Source of the DNA: Gerris lacustris
Lineage: Eukaryota; Arthropoda; Insecta; Hemiptera; Gerridae
Reading direction: 5' to 3'
DNA length: 64,000 nt
Assembly: GCA_951217055.1 (NCBI GenBank)
Contig: OX578284.1
Span: forward strand, 43,303,467 to 43,367,466
The notes below the pieces were generated by a model. The model made no database searches and was not told where the DNA came from. It saw only the letters and a list, made by a program, of their open reading frames with translations. Below, one piece after another: positions 40,321-52,231 of the stretch. Within the stretch, counting starts at the first letter, position 1. Each line of letters starts with the position of its first letter. Made by a program: the position numbers and the translations under genes.

Positions 40321-42990
40321 CAAGTCAAAGTGTTATCTCTCCTTTGTATATTCATACATTTGATAACATCTTTGTATCTGATTTGGTAAGTAACATTTTA
40401 TAATGTCGTATACTTTATAAATAAGGTGTAATGACTGTTTTAAGTTAGTATTAATCACATAGCTCTGACACATATATTTTAGAGTTGAGTTAACTAATTA
40501 AATCAATTAGTTCAGGTAGTTTAATAATGTATGAATAGTGTGGGTGTGAAGGGATGAAAATAGTGGTTTATATCTCTATTTCTCTGATTTTCAGCTTCTA
40601 CCACAGCTTTCTCTGGCTTTATAAACTTATTTGTTTTGTTTCTTTATTATTTCTCTTCTTCCATCAAACTTTATTTGCATACAGATAAAAAAACTAACTT
40701 TTAAATCTGACAATTTTTACTTGCTAACATGAATAATAACAATTTTTTTCAATGTAGATTCTAAAATTTGCTTCTTTGCAATTTGAATTTAAAATTCATT
40801 ACACTACACACTTAATTTTGGTTCACCCTTTGCAATGTCCTGTTTTGGAAACTAACAAATTTCGTACTTGCCACTTTAAAATCCATCTTATGCTGGTATT
40901 TACGAGTGATCTTAACCAACTAAAATAACTTTTTAGATTAAAATAGTGCTTTTGAATGAGATTTTTTTTTTTTTATAAATTTAAACTTGGTATCCCTCTT
41001 TTCTAAATAATTACTTTAACCATTCTTTCAATTATTATATTTATCAATATAATAATTATTATATTAGACAATTTCTATCTTGAACTATCATCCTATTATT
41101 TAAATATATATATATTTCTTACCTGAAGGCTGTGATAAAACTTTATCTGATTTTGGTTTTTCTATTATAATTGTCTCTCTATTCCTTCCTCCCCCGAATA
41201 GATTTGTATTTTAGAATGTATTGTGATTCATGAATTTAATAAAAAAAAAAGGGGGGAAAAATTATTATTATTTTATTTATTCTGTCTTTAAATAAAAGAA
41301 ATATTAAAAAGATACGTTATTTATTTACATTTTAATATTTATTTATTTGTAATCGTAATTTTTATTAATGTTTACCTGATGTGTCAATTATTTATTTTAT
41401 AATATTATATTTTACAGTAAAGCCTGTGTAAAATTAAAATTGGAAATATCATTTCCACAATGTTTATTGTATGTGGTTTCGGCACTTCTTTAGATTGTTG
41501 ACCCCCCTATAAAAAAATGACATAGGGGAGTAACAATCTAAAGAAGTACCGTGGTTTCTTTAGGCAAGAAATCTTTCATTAGAGGACTAATTTTCATTTC
41601 ATATTCCCCTTTTTCCCCTAAGACTTAAAAGCTTTAGCCTCCTCTCCAATGACAAAATTGTTGTATCTATGTTTGGTATTTTGGTGGAGTTTATGTTAAT
41701 AATAAATGAAAATAATAATATAAGAAATTAAAGATAAATAAGTATAAAATATTTCAAATTACAACATACTGCACAGTACTGCATGCATATGCTGCTCTGC
41801 ATATTAAAAAATTAAATTAACATTATAAAATTAGGCTGTTGCAAATGTTTCATATTTATTCATTTAATATTTTAAATCAAAAATATTTTGCTCTTCTGTA
41901 ATATTATTGCATTAACTTGTCACAATTCTTGTTTGTTATAATTTTTACTTTGCTAGCTGGATTTTATTTTTATTTTTCTTTTGGCCACATTTGTTGAGTG
42001 TTCATTATCAAGTAATATTTTTTTTTTTAATGTCCCTTGATTTTTTATGTCTATAAGGTATATAGCTACATTGCTTCAGTTATTTTTCCAGCAATTTTTG
42101 CCTCCCCTTAAGGTATCTTCAGGCCTGTTATTCTCTCATATAATTCCTATTCTCTCCTCTTTAGTGTATTGATAACTTATCGTGCAAAAATCAATTAAAA
42201 AAAAATATATATATATACAATTAAATAACTTTTTACACTTTTCTCCTTGCAATAAACGTCACATCTAAAAACACATGTATGAACTGATTACAAAAGAATA
42301 AAAAACTATCTTGGGTGTTTTATCTTCAGCCCTTATCTACCTAAGAGGAGGTAAAATATTGCCAAAAATGAACTGATTTAATGTTGCTTTAACTCTGTCA
42401 AACCTAGAAATCTTCAGATGATCATTTGTGTGTACAATCCAGCAACGGATGACCTCTCAAGCTGTTCAGGTCAGTTATGGAGTCAATTTTTGCGGGTTTT
42501 ACTGTATTGCTTTTTTGTTGGTATTTATTTTGTTATGTGTATGCTATAGGGGCATTTCATCAATATTGAAATATATATGTACCATTCCTTAATTTTATAA
42601 ATTCCATTTTATTTTTTTGCACCAAACAGCTTTCTACTGCCACTTTGAATTTTTAAGTTAAAAAATACATTAATGTTAAACATTGAAAATGTTTTAGCAA
42701 AAGCAAATAACAATAATCTTTTGATGAATAATTTTTTTGTTTTTAAGATCTGAGGTTTCCGCTATGAGATGTGTTAACCTATTTAAGACGATGAATTAAT
42801 TAAAATTACATTTTTTTTAAAATTATCTTTTAGGCTGTAAAATTTTAATTTTAAAATTTATTTTCCATGGTCAGTGTATTCGGAACTCACAAATTACCAC
42901 TCTCTCAATAAAGATTGCTTTGTCGATGAATTATTAGAACAAAAACAGAAAAAAACACAGAAAACATAGACATGATGTTTATTACACTTT
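40321..42990. other. Gene-free AT-rich stretch
   Basis: No reading frame or RNA gene recognised, apart from the small hairpin element at 41.49 kb. Confidence 0.45.
41486..41558. mobile_element. Minimal hairpin MITE, family M3 copy 1
   Basis: 'cggcacttctttagattgtt' pairs with 'aacaatctaaagaagtaccg' around a short 'ccctataaaaaaatgacatagggg' turn. The 6 bp TGGTTT occurs on both sides. Related arms recur at 57.27-57.51 kb. Confidence 0.78.
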
Positions 42991-43002
42991 TCCATGTAAG
43001 CC

Positions 43003-43090
43003 AAGGTGGGTGGTTTGAATCCCTCATCGGTGAGACATGTTTCACATTGATTAGATGTGTAAAATGGCCAATCCCTCCATCCTATAATTA
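43003..43090 (+). mobile_element. tRNA-type SINE fragment (plus strand)
   Basis: 'ggtttgaatccctc' (B box-like) followed by 'gtgagacatgtttcacattg' and 'tgtgtaaaatggcc', matching the SINE at 13.1 kb in the opposite orientation. The 5' A box is missing. Confidence 0.6.
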
Positions 43091-43659
43091 CATAATTTTA
43101 TGTTAATTTTCAACATAAATGAAATAGCAAAAAAAAATTGTAACAATTTATTTTATCCAATTTTAATGGAATATTTAATCCAGAGATTAATTTTGTATTA
43201 CATATTTTCAAAATATTTTTTAAACAATAAATTTGCCTTTACTACATATTATTATACCACCTTCCCCCTGTTTTCCCCTATAACTTAATCAACTTAAGCT
43301 CTGCCCATATGAATTAATGCACAGGGTCTTTGATCAGGTCAATCTTAAATGGGAATGTGTTAAATTTCACCATGTTAGGAGTGCATCATAATATGGGGGG
43401 GGGGATAATTTTTAAGGAGTAGCCTATTTTTCTATTTTACATAACTTCTCATTTGTGTGTGATTACTTCACAGATCATATCACTTGTAGGAGAGATTTAG
43501 TGAAATCGTTGCCTTTGTTGTTACTTCCGGCTCATGTTAGAAATTGCCCATTAGCTAATTATTTATTTGTACCATGCAATTAATAGTATTAATGTGTGTT
43601 CCATTTATGTACGAACACATTGGTGATGTGGCAGGTGAGTTGCATCAGTGTGTTAAGGG

Positions 43660-43735
43660 CCCCATACACGTTGAGACATGTTGCACAACTTGGTTCGATT
43701 GTACAACATGTTTGGGGGCTATTCTTTGTATGCTA
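43660..43735. repeat. Possible Harbinger-type MITE fragment
   Basis: 'ttaagggccccatacacgtt' resembles the end of the 7877 element; 'gttgcacaac...gtacaac' is a weak inner inverted repeat. The right end is not resolved. Confidence 0.35.
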
Positions 43736-43781
43736 AGTTTCAGGTTTGGCAAACTCTTCCGTTAATCACTTAGTTACTTAA

Positions 43782-44092
43782 TTAGAGCCAGCGTGGCTGT
43801 GTTGGTTAAATTACTTACCACGTCTGCTCGGCCATCACTGAATCATAAGCGGTACGAGATGGGGTTCGATTCCTCACCGTGACGCTTTGATTTATATGGC
43901 TCACTATTGATCACGTCATACTCGCTTTGGCGGTACAATGTAGAGAGGTATGATGTGTGAAGTGGCTGGAACTCTCAACCACGGGTATAGTAAAAAAGGG
44001 CCTAAGTGATGGCCTAATTGCTAGGTTTGAACAAGTGGTTCTTCCGACTCGTCTAGTACTATTACTAGTACCTTACTACTACTACTACTAGT
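43782..44092 (+). mobile_element. tRNA-derived SINE (about 310 bp)
   Basis: Pol III A box 'TGGCTGTGTTGG' (43794) and a perfect B box 'GGTTCGATTCC' (43863-43873), with tRNA-like spacing. The body contains 'gatgtgtgaagtggctgg', and the 3' end is a (TAC)n tail at 44068-44092, a form typical of SINEs. Confidence 0.82.
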
Positions 44093-44483
44093 TACTTAAT
44101 TGGTTTAATAGTTTTTAGCCCTTGCACCACATTTGGAAAAATAACTAACTTAAAACGTCTTTTGTAATTGAGTAAAAAAGAAGAATACTATCACTAAATT
44201 TTCAGTAAGCTTGCTTTAATCTATAGTAAGGGCTACGAAGTTACTCCCACATTTACAATTAGTATATGTTATAATAATAAAGTGACTCTCCTGGGGACTG
44301 AACATGAACTTTAATTGAACTCCAAAAATATAACTATTAGGTATAGCGGATGAGTTTAAACATTCCCTTAAAACCATTGTCTAAACACCAACATATCAGG
44401 TTCCTTTCCCTGACATTTCAAATGGGTTGTATACTAATGATTTTATGTATTAAGAAAATATCCAATGTGGTACCTATATATAT

Positions 44484-44865
44484 ACTACATTCACACATCG
44501 TTTTGAAAACGATCCGCTGGTTCAAAATGCTGTGTGAATGGAGAACAACGGATCGTATCAGTTTAAATCTGCACCACCAAAAATAAGTGATTGGATCGGA
44601 GGATCATATTCATAACACCTGTATAAACAGGTCGAGGAGGGGATTGAGATATCAGATTATTTTACTCTTTTCCGCTTTTTTAGTTATTTGTTTTGGTGAA
44701 CTTCCATTTCTTTTGTTTAAAAGAAACGATCCCCCGATTCAATCAGCTATTTTTGGTGGAGGGGATTTGAACTGATACAATCCGTCGTTATCCATTCACA
44801 TAGCATTTCGAACTAGCAGATCGTTTTCAAAATATTTTCCAAAATGTTGAGTGAACATAGTAATA
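44484..44865. mobile_element. Foldback element with arms over 110 bp
   Basis: Left arm 'acattcacacatcgttttga', 'aaacgatccgctggtt', 'gtgtgaatgga' is repeated inverted at the right end (44730-44865) with about 85-90% match by eye. Short loop; no transposase. Confidence 0.78.
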
Positions 44866-44867
44866 TA

Positions 44868-45040
44868 CTAATGATCACATTTAGAAGATGTGCAATGTGG
44901 TTGATTCATTCATCTTGTCATGACCTTAATGATCACATTAAGTTTATGTGTAAAGTAGTTGATTCCTTCATCCTGTCCTGATTAATATAATATACTAATG
45001 ATCACATAAAGTTATGTAATGCGGTTGATTTCTCCTACTG
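44868..45040. repeat. Three tandem SINE-tail-like units
   Basis: Three imperfect units of about 50-65 bp, each 'aatgatcacat' then 'atgt..aa.g.ggttgatt'. Two continue with 'ttcatcttgtc' or 'ttcatcctgtcctg'. Confidence 0.6.
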
Positions 45041-45944
45041 ATAAAATATTGTTTTTAATTAAGATGTAGAGAAATAATAATAGTTCAATCATAAATAACA
45101 ATAAAATAAACCAATATTTTAATGTATTTGCATAAGGAAACCTCAGTGATTAATCCTAACTTTTATGATGCTCCAATTTTCACTAATCTTCCAATCAGCA
45201 CAATTTCACAAATTTTAACATTCTTCAATGTTAAAATTTGTACTTTTTATTTTTTAATTTTTTAAAAAAGACCTATACATGTTTAAAATGATAATTATAA
45301 AACGCACTAATAATAGTTTGTTACGACGATTAATCTTTTATACTTTTATTCAATAAATTATTTATTTGTATTTTTATTTGTTATGATTTTGTTAATATGT
45401 ATCATTGTTTTCAAATTTATTTTTCCAATGAAGTACTACTTAAAACAACTATAAGTCACTCTATTCTAGTATATCTTATCTCTCTGGTAACTGAACCCAG
45501 GTTTTCAACTTTTGTATTTAAAAATGGTGCAATATGGTTTGACTCCAAGGGAAATGAGACGTATGACGTATTCATATAATGCTAATGATTGCATCTTTAG
45601 TTTTTATAATAGCTGGTCTTTCTAATTCGTTATGATTTTTCTCTGAAGAGAAAAAAAGTCACCTCTATATTTAAGGCTAAAGTGTGTTTATCAGTTTTGT
45701 TTTTTATTATGATTTTTAGGGTTACGCAGATCCTTCTCGAAACCTTATGCCGAGGGTGATGTGTCAGTCCATCCATCGCTCTTAGGTTCATTTCTCTCAA
45801 ACAGTTTAAGGTAAAAAGTTGAAATTTGAAATACTGGCGTAACTTTTTGAAACACACATAGTAAAAATATAGAGAAGATAAAAATGTAATATGCGCATGC
45901 ACAATTCACAAAAATGTGGTAAACTCAATTTTTTTTTTAAATTT

Positions 45945-46272
45945 TCGAGTGGTTATCAAATGAAAGCTTGTGATAAGTAGGTCACAAATGAATATGTACT
46001 TTTTTTAAATCTTGCATTCTTTATTGGTTTTATGATTTAAAATTTACCCAAATAAATCCCCTCCCCCACCCAACCACTGGCTAGTCCAAAAATTTTGAAA
46101 TAATTCATGCAAATGCCATCTTTTGGGGCAATTTAAATAACGGAGGGAAATTCCTAATTTTTATCAATTGCAAATTTTGTTGGCGCACTTTGACAGTGCG
46201 CCCAAATTTTTATTTTTTATTTTTTAAAAATGTTGAGTGGGGTATCAAATGAGAGTTCCTGACGAGTAGGTT

Positions 46273-46324
<52 letters not shown>

Positions 46325-46490
46325 GCTTGTTTAAATTTTGCATTCCTTATGGTTTTATGAGTTAAAACATACCTTCAAAATCCCCCCCCCCCCCCAACCG
46401 TCCTTTAACGGCTTGTCCTGATATTTTGAAATATTTAATTCATGTAGATTAGATACCTTATTATAGGGCAATGAAAATTTCCCGAAAAAA
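45945..46490. repeat. Two tandem copies of a 288-bp repeat
   Basis: Each begins 'gagtgg..tatcaaatga' then 'gtaggt.acaaat', 'ttgcattc.tta', a C run and 'attttgaaat'. The second is interrupted by (TA)n at 46272-46322. A third, weaker copy lies near 54.40 kb. Confidence 0.7.
46272..46322. repeat. (TA)n microsatellite
   Basis: About 25 uninterrupted TA units. Confidence 0.95.
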
Positions 46491-47560
46491 AATTAATATC
46501 TCTTCTTGTCAACACTGATAAAAAAATATTGTGACCCCCAAAGGATTGAACTTTTTCCCTTAATTTTTAATTAAGTAACTTTAACCCTTTAATTTTTTGT
46601 GATTTTTGGGACCTTCCTTTTAATTTGTTTATATATTTTTATTTTCATACAGAGCAGGCTGGGGAAATAAAATAAAAATATGTGTGAGGCTCTCACGCAT
46701 CAGAAGTGAAACTTTAAGTTCTAGAATGCATTGCTTCTTTCATTTTTTGACGAATTTATTATTTCAGTATTAAGAAATGACTATGGGAAATTTAATTGAG
46801 AAAAAAAAAATATTGCTACGCTAAGGCAACCACATTTATTCCGTAAAAAAAAAAAAAATTGTTTTGATTTACTGGTCTTTAAGTAGATATAATACAATTA
46901 ATCTGTAAAAATGTTACACTTGGACGAGTCTCGAATGCAAACTTCGTTACACGATTTTACTATATGAAAAAATTTACTCTACCTCCGCCAAAGAAGTTTC
47001 ACTTCAAAAAAATGTTATTTCATAATATAATAATGCATATTATACTTAATAATCTACGAAACCCTAAAAAGTACTTGGATGTAAGTACTTCCCTGTGTTT
47101 TTTTCTGTATATGTTAACATGTTTTTATTGCTGTTGGTTCCAATTCTGCAGCATCCTTTCCCATGGACGTACTTTTATCCTGATAAAAATTAAAAGTTCC
47201 CCCTTTTTCATTTTTGTGTCCTTTATCTCCGTTTCTTTATTTGTTATTTAAATTAACTACCAAAACATTTTTTTATCAAAATGGTCGGACACGTTTTTTT
47301 AGAGAGAGTACTCGTATATTATTTATTCACGATTTTTCTACAAATATACAGCTAAAATATATTTATCAAATTGGCCTAGATTGATTCATTATTTTAGGCT
47401 TCACGCACCTATTAAAACATCAGACTTTTTTGGTTTCAGGGGACTTTAAAACGTATATTTCTTAAAATTTATTTTTCTTTACTTTGCTATGGGGTTACAG
47501 GTATGTGCTTTGCCTTCGCGAAATATGAGCCCCCTTCCTTAGAATAATTACCCTTAAGTA
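46491..47560. other. Gene-free stretch with unassigned frame
   Basis: The open frame 46964-47251 begins 'KKFTLPPPKKFHFKKMLFHN' and continues 'NNLRNPKKYLDVS', vaguely F-box-like, then turns into low-complexity hydrophobic sequence. Not accepted as a gene. Confidence 0.3.
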
Positions 47561-47965
47561 CTTATAAGTACAACCGCGGCAAGTATGGTGCAAGGGCGAC
47601 GCCCTTTTAAAGCAGTTTTGTTACCAATCCATCCTCTTATTTTAACGGAGTGCGTGGATGTTATTGCACGGTATCTATTTGTTTATGATAAGGAGGGGCG
47701 TGTGAAGGCGCGTGGTGGTTTAACGGGGTGCCGGTGGGGAGGGTTTAGCGTGGGTAGAAGCGTGTTCTTAGCGCGTAGGCGAGACAGTAAAAACCCCCCC
47801 TATAGCCGGACCGAGAACCAGGTGAATGGAGCAGGAGGTTTGGACGAGGGGGTTGATGCTGGCCTGTTGACGCGTGCGCACCCCTCGATCTAGGTCACGC
47901 AGGATTCCTTCCTGCCCCTGAAAACACCACCGAGGAGGGGTGCAGGTGCGGCACCATGTAATAGC
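47560..47965. other. GC/CpG-rich segment
   Basis: Clearly richer in G, C and CpG than its surroundings ('accgcggc', 'gaaggcgcgtgg', 'gttgacgcgtgcgc'). An open frame (47585-47893, 102 codons) shows no known motif. It could be the 5' region of a transposon, since a Harbinger transposase relic follows 0.5 kb later, or a promoter. Confidence 0.45.
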
Positions 47966-48399
47966 CTAAACTCTTCTACTACTAAACATGCGTTACGTCT
48001 AAAAGCAACTAGTTTTCCTTTAGACGTACAGGAAAATGATTCGCTTTTCCAGTAACCACAATTTATAACTATCAAATTGATTTTAATTTCCCAATTATAT
48101 TTTCACAAAAATCTTAAATAAGGCCTACTAAACTCGTTTCGTTGCTTGACGTACATACTTGTGCAGTAAGAATTTTTCTCACTTGGCCCTTATCATCTGT
48201 TTCTTGATCAATATTCCTTGATGTTACGTTTTCTCTACGAAAAACATATTTTCTACGATCCATTTCTTAATGTTTCCTCGATTCGTCTTTAAACATTATT
48301 TTAAAAAATGAAATGAATAGAAAAGCCATGCCTAAAGCCTCGCCGGGGAACATTGTTCCGGGGCTTCCCCGCGTCTTTTCAGGGACTACCCTACAACAA

Positions 48400-48725
48400 C
48401 GAGTCACTTCCACATTACAAGGAGCAGTTCGGCTCGAAATGTCTCAGGAGTTAGCCTTCGCAGGTCTCTTCGTTTTACTTTTAATTCTAATGAAAAATCG
48501 AACGAAGCAAAATTGCAAAAGATGGTGGGTACGGAAGTGCTTCCAATAGATCTTCTGGATACATTAAAACTGGAAAATGGCATTGGATTTTTAATTTTTT
48601 TAAGGATGACACCCAGTGATTGAAGACCTTGTGCAAATGGTTTGGGGGCAAGATCAGTATGCAAATACGAATTTTAGAAAGATGATCTCGTTCCATATCG
48701 CCGCCGACGCTATAGTGATAGCGAA
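48400..48725 (+). pseudogene. Decayed PIF/Harbinger transposase fragment
   Basis: In the plus strand, over shifting frames: 'KQNCKRWWVR' (near 48520), 'LKLENGIGFLIFLRMTPSD' (48560-48620) and 'VIEDLVQMVWGQ' then 'NTNFRKMISF' (48617-48695). This is the RRWWVRP ... FRMxPxxFExLLxxVxP ... DTxxRxAIS series found in Harbinger nucleases. Stops and frameshifts separate the parts and the catalytic half is missing. Confidence 0.65.
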
Positions 48726-49145
48726 AAAAAAAAAAAAATAATAATTTTATTTCCACCAAAAATTTACATTATATATTATTTTAGTATATTTGTTCATACG
48801 AAAGGCGTAAAATATAGGATAATCTAGGTACATTTAAATTATTCTTGGTGAGGGCCTTCAGTAGATTAGAAAATATAGAGCGAAGGCCCTGTTTCTATAT
48901 ATTTATTTATTTTTATTTTTTTTTTTTATAATTAACCTTTGTTCTTTGATATTTATACATATATTATACATGAAAATTCATAAACATAAAAAATAAAAAA
49001 ATAAAAATACATTAATCAAAGAATAAAATAATATATACGTAAACGTGTTTCTTGTTTATTTATATATTTACAAAAACAAAATCACAGAATCTGTGAATCT
49101 TCATCTGATGAATAAGACACTTTAAAAACTATGGCACGGCTGAGC
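48726..49145. other. Gene-free AT-rich stretch
   Basis: A run of A at 48725-48738 and simple AT sequence; no feature. Confidence 0.4.
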
Positions 49146-49149
49146 CAAT

Positions 49150-49718
49150 GAGCAAAACATCCCGTTTCGATGATTTACTACGTTTTAAGGTCCTTGAGTT
49201 CAAAAAAGTCGTTTTTAAAAAAGTCTTTCTGTCATTTATGGAGACACGTGGACGTGGAGTCTTAACTACTTGGCCGATTTCGATGAAATTTTGCATTCAG
49301 GTTCGAAGGTTAAATCGAGAAATTCATTTTAGCTCTAAATTAGGATGGGCTACCCCCAAAAGCTCCGAAAGAACGTGATAAAAATTAAAAAAAATTCTCG
49401 GTAACTGTTTCGAAGATTTTGATTTAAAAAAAAAAACTAAAATGTATTCTATTTAAATACAAATCTATAATCATATAATTCATTTTCCCTAGAAAAATCT
49501 AGTTCCTGAGAAAAAGGTTGGAAACGCGAACGGCGAGAGGCCGTGTTCATTTCCCCACCGGGGAAGAGCTGTTTTTATATGGTAAATTTTGATAAAACGT
49601 TCAATGATAATTAAATTTAATCACGAAAACTAAAAAAAAAAAATTAATGGAAAACACTGGACCAATTAATTATGTATTGTACATGAGAAAGTTTAGTGCT
49701 AGTTGAATCGGACAGATT
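49150..49718. repeat. Interspersed repeat R2, copy 2
   Basis: 'acttggccgatttcgatgaa' followed by 'attttgc', then about 430 bp shared with 35.9-36.3 kb. Abuts the R1 copy directly. Confidence 0.72.
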
Positions 49719-49719
49719 T

Positions 49720-50040
49720 TACTTCCGAGCTTACCGAAGGTAACGAAAATATTTTATGTCTCCGATTTCAAATATTCCAAGACAGAACTCCGTTTCAGAC
49801 AAGGGGACATTTGACATTTTTGGTTCCGTGTCCGTCTGTCGCTCAATTTTTGCGAACCAACATCTTAAAATGGTAGGTCATAATTAGTCCATTGTTGGTC
49901 CCATATAAGTTTCAACCCTCTGCGCCGATTTGTTTCTCTTCAACATGCGCACAAACTTACATTTATTTACACTTATATCTTAAAAAGTACTCATCCGATT
50001 TTTAAGAAATTTGTGTTTTTTCGAAAGTTCAATTCAAGAA
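49720..50040. repeat. Interspersed repeat R1, copy 3
   Basis: Begins 'cttccgagcttaccgaaggt', contains 'tccgtctgtcgctcaatttt', and ends in 'catccgatttttaagaaatt'. Directly follows the R2 copy, which suggests both may be parts of one larger element. Confidence 0.72.
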
Positions 50041-51285
50041 TGAAAGTTAAAAAAAAAATAAACACTCCAATTCTAGCTGTTTTATAAGAATCGAAAAACG
50101 AAAAGAATGTTTAAAAAATGTATAACAAATTACACTAAATTAAAATGTATAACTCAATGTACGACCGATGGAGTTACGAGAAAGAGTTATTATCCGAACT
50201 TATGGATCTTATCTCCTTAATTCTGTTACTGGTTACTGCTTGTACATTCCGATACGGTTCCGCTATTCTAACGTTTAAGATATTTAAAAAGATGAGTATT
50301 TAGCTTTTAAAAATAATTATACACGCCATCTTGAATTTATGGAACTGTTTATGTAATAATAAGTAACTAATTTCAAGGTTCAAGTTCAACTGGCTCTAAA
50401 GAAAACTCCCTACCGCTCGTTTAGTGATTTTAGCGTCTTTTTTAGTCGTTTTTTTTTTTTAATTAAGATATTGATTAATTAATGATGCAGAGATTAGGTT
50501 TGATGATCCAGAGAAATCTAGGTATCTAATTAAAGATTTGACAATCGCTCTTATAATTAAATAAACATAACAACACTGATATTTTTTTTTAATCAATTAG
50601 TTTTGAAGATTTGATAACGATTAACTGTTCAAAATCGGAACGGATTTTAAAAAGAGCTGTTTTAACACTTCTTTACAAATTATTAAGATGCCTCCTTACG
50701 CACCATCGTATCTTATCATCTCATCTTTATAAAGTGAGTGTTTAATTATTTACTTGTCAGGTACCTTAATGCGTATTAAAGATGTGAATTGTGCTCTTTA
50801 TTTTCAAAACTTCATCCATCGGAAATAGGTATGATTTCCTTACGTACTTATAACTAAAATTATGCTACATTTTAGCTTTATTAATATTGAAAAAATTAAC
50901 AGTATTTTTTTTTACAATGAGCACAGAGCAGAAAATATATTTTCCCCGGTCATGTTGAATGTGATGATGCACTTTTTCTATAATTAAGGTGTTTTTATTC
51001 GTGAAGATTTATATTACTTTTCATAGGTAAAATAGGGGATTGAAAAGAATTGGTACATTCATGAAACTTAGTTTGTTACTTCGTATTGGCAATAGAAGTG
51101 ATTATCTTAAGAGTTTTACAATGTTTTTTAAGGGAGAGGAGAGGGTAATTAATAAAATTTTAATTTAAATTATTCAAGTTATGTTTTCTATTGAGTTAAG
51201 TTATGTTTGAATCAAATTAGACAACAATGGGTCAACTTCGACTCGTGAAAGTGTGTTTAATCTTTAAAGCCCTCTATAGCTTATG
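50041..51285. other. Gene-free stretch, nothing recognised
   Basis: AT-rich. No frame, RNA gene or repeat ends found. Confidence 0.4.
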
Positions 51286-51288
51286 TTT

Positions 51289-51516
51289 AGAATGGTTTAC
51301 AATGTTTCCACCTTTTAGTTGGTATAATCTTCAATAAACTAAAGACTGGCTTATCAGTATTATACTGATGATCAACTAAAGTGGTCGAATGTTTAATACA
51401 GAACTGTTTATAGTATGTTTCCACCTTTTTGTTGGTAGTCATGAGTAAACTGAATCACTGAAGACTTTCTTATCAGTTGGTTTTTTACTTGATGACCAAC
51501 TAAAATTGTTGAAACC
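51289..51516. repeat. Tandem pair of inverted-repeat units (about 112 bp each)
   Basis: Both start 'tgtttccacctttt.gttggt' and end with an inverted version ('atgatcaactaaagtggt', 'atgaccaactaaaattgttg'). Each unit is therefore a small hairpin, duplicated side by side. Confidence 0.65.
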
Positions 51517-51525
51517 TGTAAGTAA

Positions 51526-51976
51526 AGGTGGGATCACAGCTAGGGGATACGTAAATGCGGAGGCCCAAAGGGATTCAAGATTCTCTATGGCAACGCTTTT
51601 GCGGCGCAGCTTTAAAATCTGTATGAAACCTTTTCTTTGTCCTCTGCTTGTTTTTATTATATCTGTGTTTATCTATGATTTTATCTGTGTATTATATCTG
51701 TGTTTATTATATCTGTTCCTACATTATTTTTATTATATACCTATTTCTTATTTATATATGTCTTTATATATAATCTTATTATAAAAGTTTTTTTAAGCAA
51801 GAGAACTAAAGTCAAGATGAAAACATGATGTTATAATTGGCTTTGTTTATAACCTGACTGACGGAAACTCGAGGGTTGGGGAAACAGCGACTCCGTCACG
51901 GCGGCTTCCAAAAGATAATATATTGTTATCTTTATGGCCTTCCACTCCCACGGATCCGCTAGCTGTGAACCCACCT
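51526..51976. mobile_element. PIF/Harbinger-like nonautonomous element (451 bp)
   Basis: Ends AGGTGGGATCACAGCTAGGG and inverted AGCTGTGAACCCACCT, flanked by TAA (51523-51525, 51977-51979). 'gaggcc' and 'ggcct' follow in each arm. The interior is AT-rich and non-coding. Confidence 0.75.
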
Positions 51977-52231
51977 TAATACATATTAAGGCGGCCATAC
52001 ACTTTGCGGGATACCTGAGAAATGAATCTGTACAGGCAAACCGCAGGGTGTGAGCTATCAAGTTATGGCATAATTGCATAGGCATTCTGACTTGTTCTGG
52101 TGACCGTAGGACAATAAAAATAAGATTATTTTTACCTACGCCAAAGTGTATACCGGAGCGTGTTCGTGTTTATAGTTGCCAAGTTGTTGTGACTGAGGAA
52201 GGTTACGTTGCGCGCGGTACTGTTTTTATCA

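Noticed and set aside
46964..47251. F-box-like protein gene
   Set aside because: Only a dozen residues recall such proteins; the rest is low-complexity hydrophobic sequence with no splice-supported continuation.
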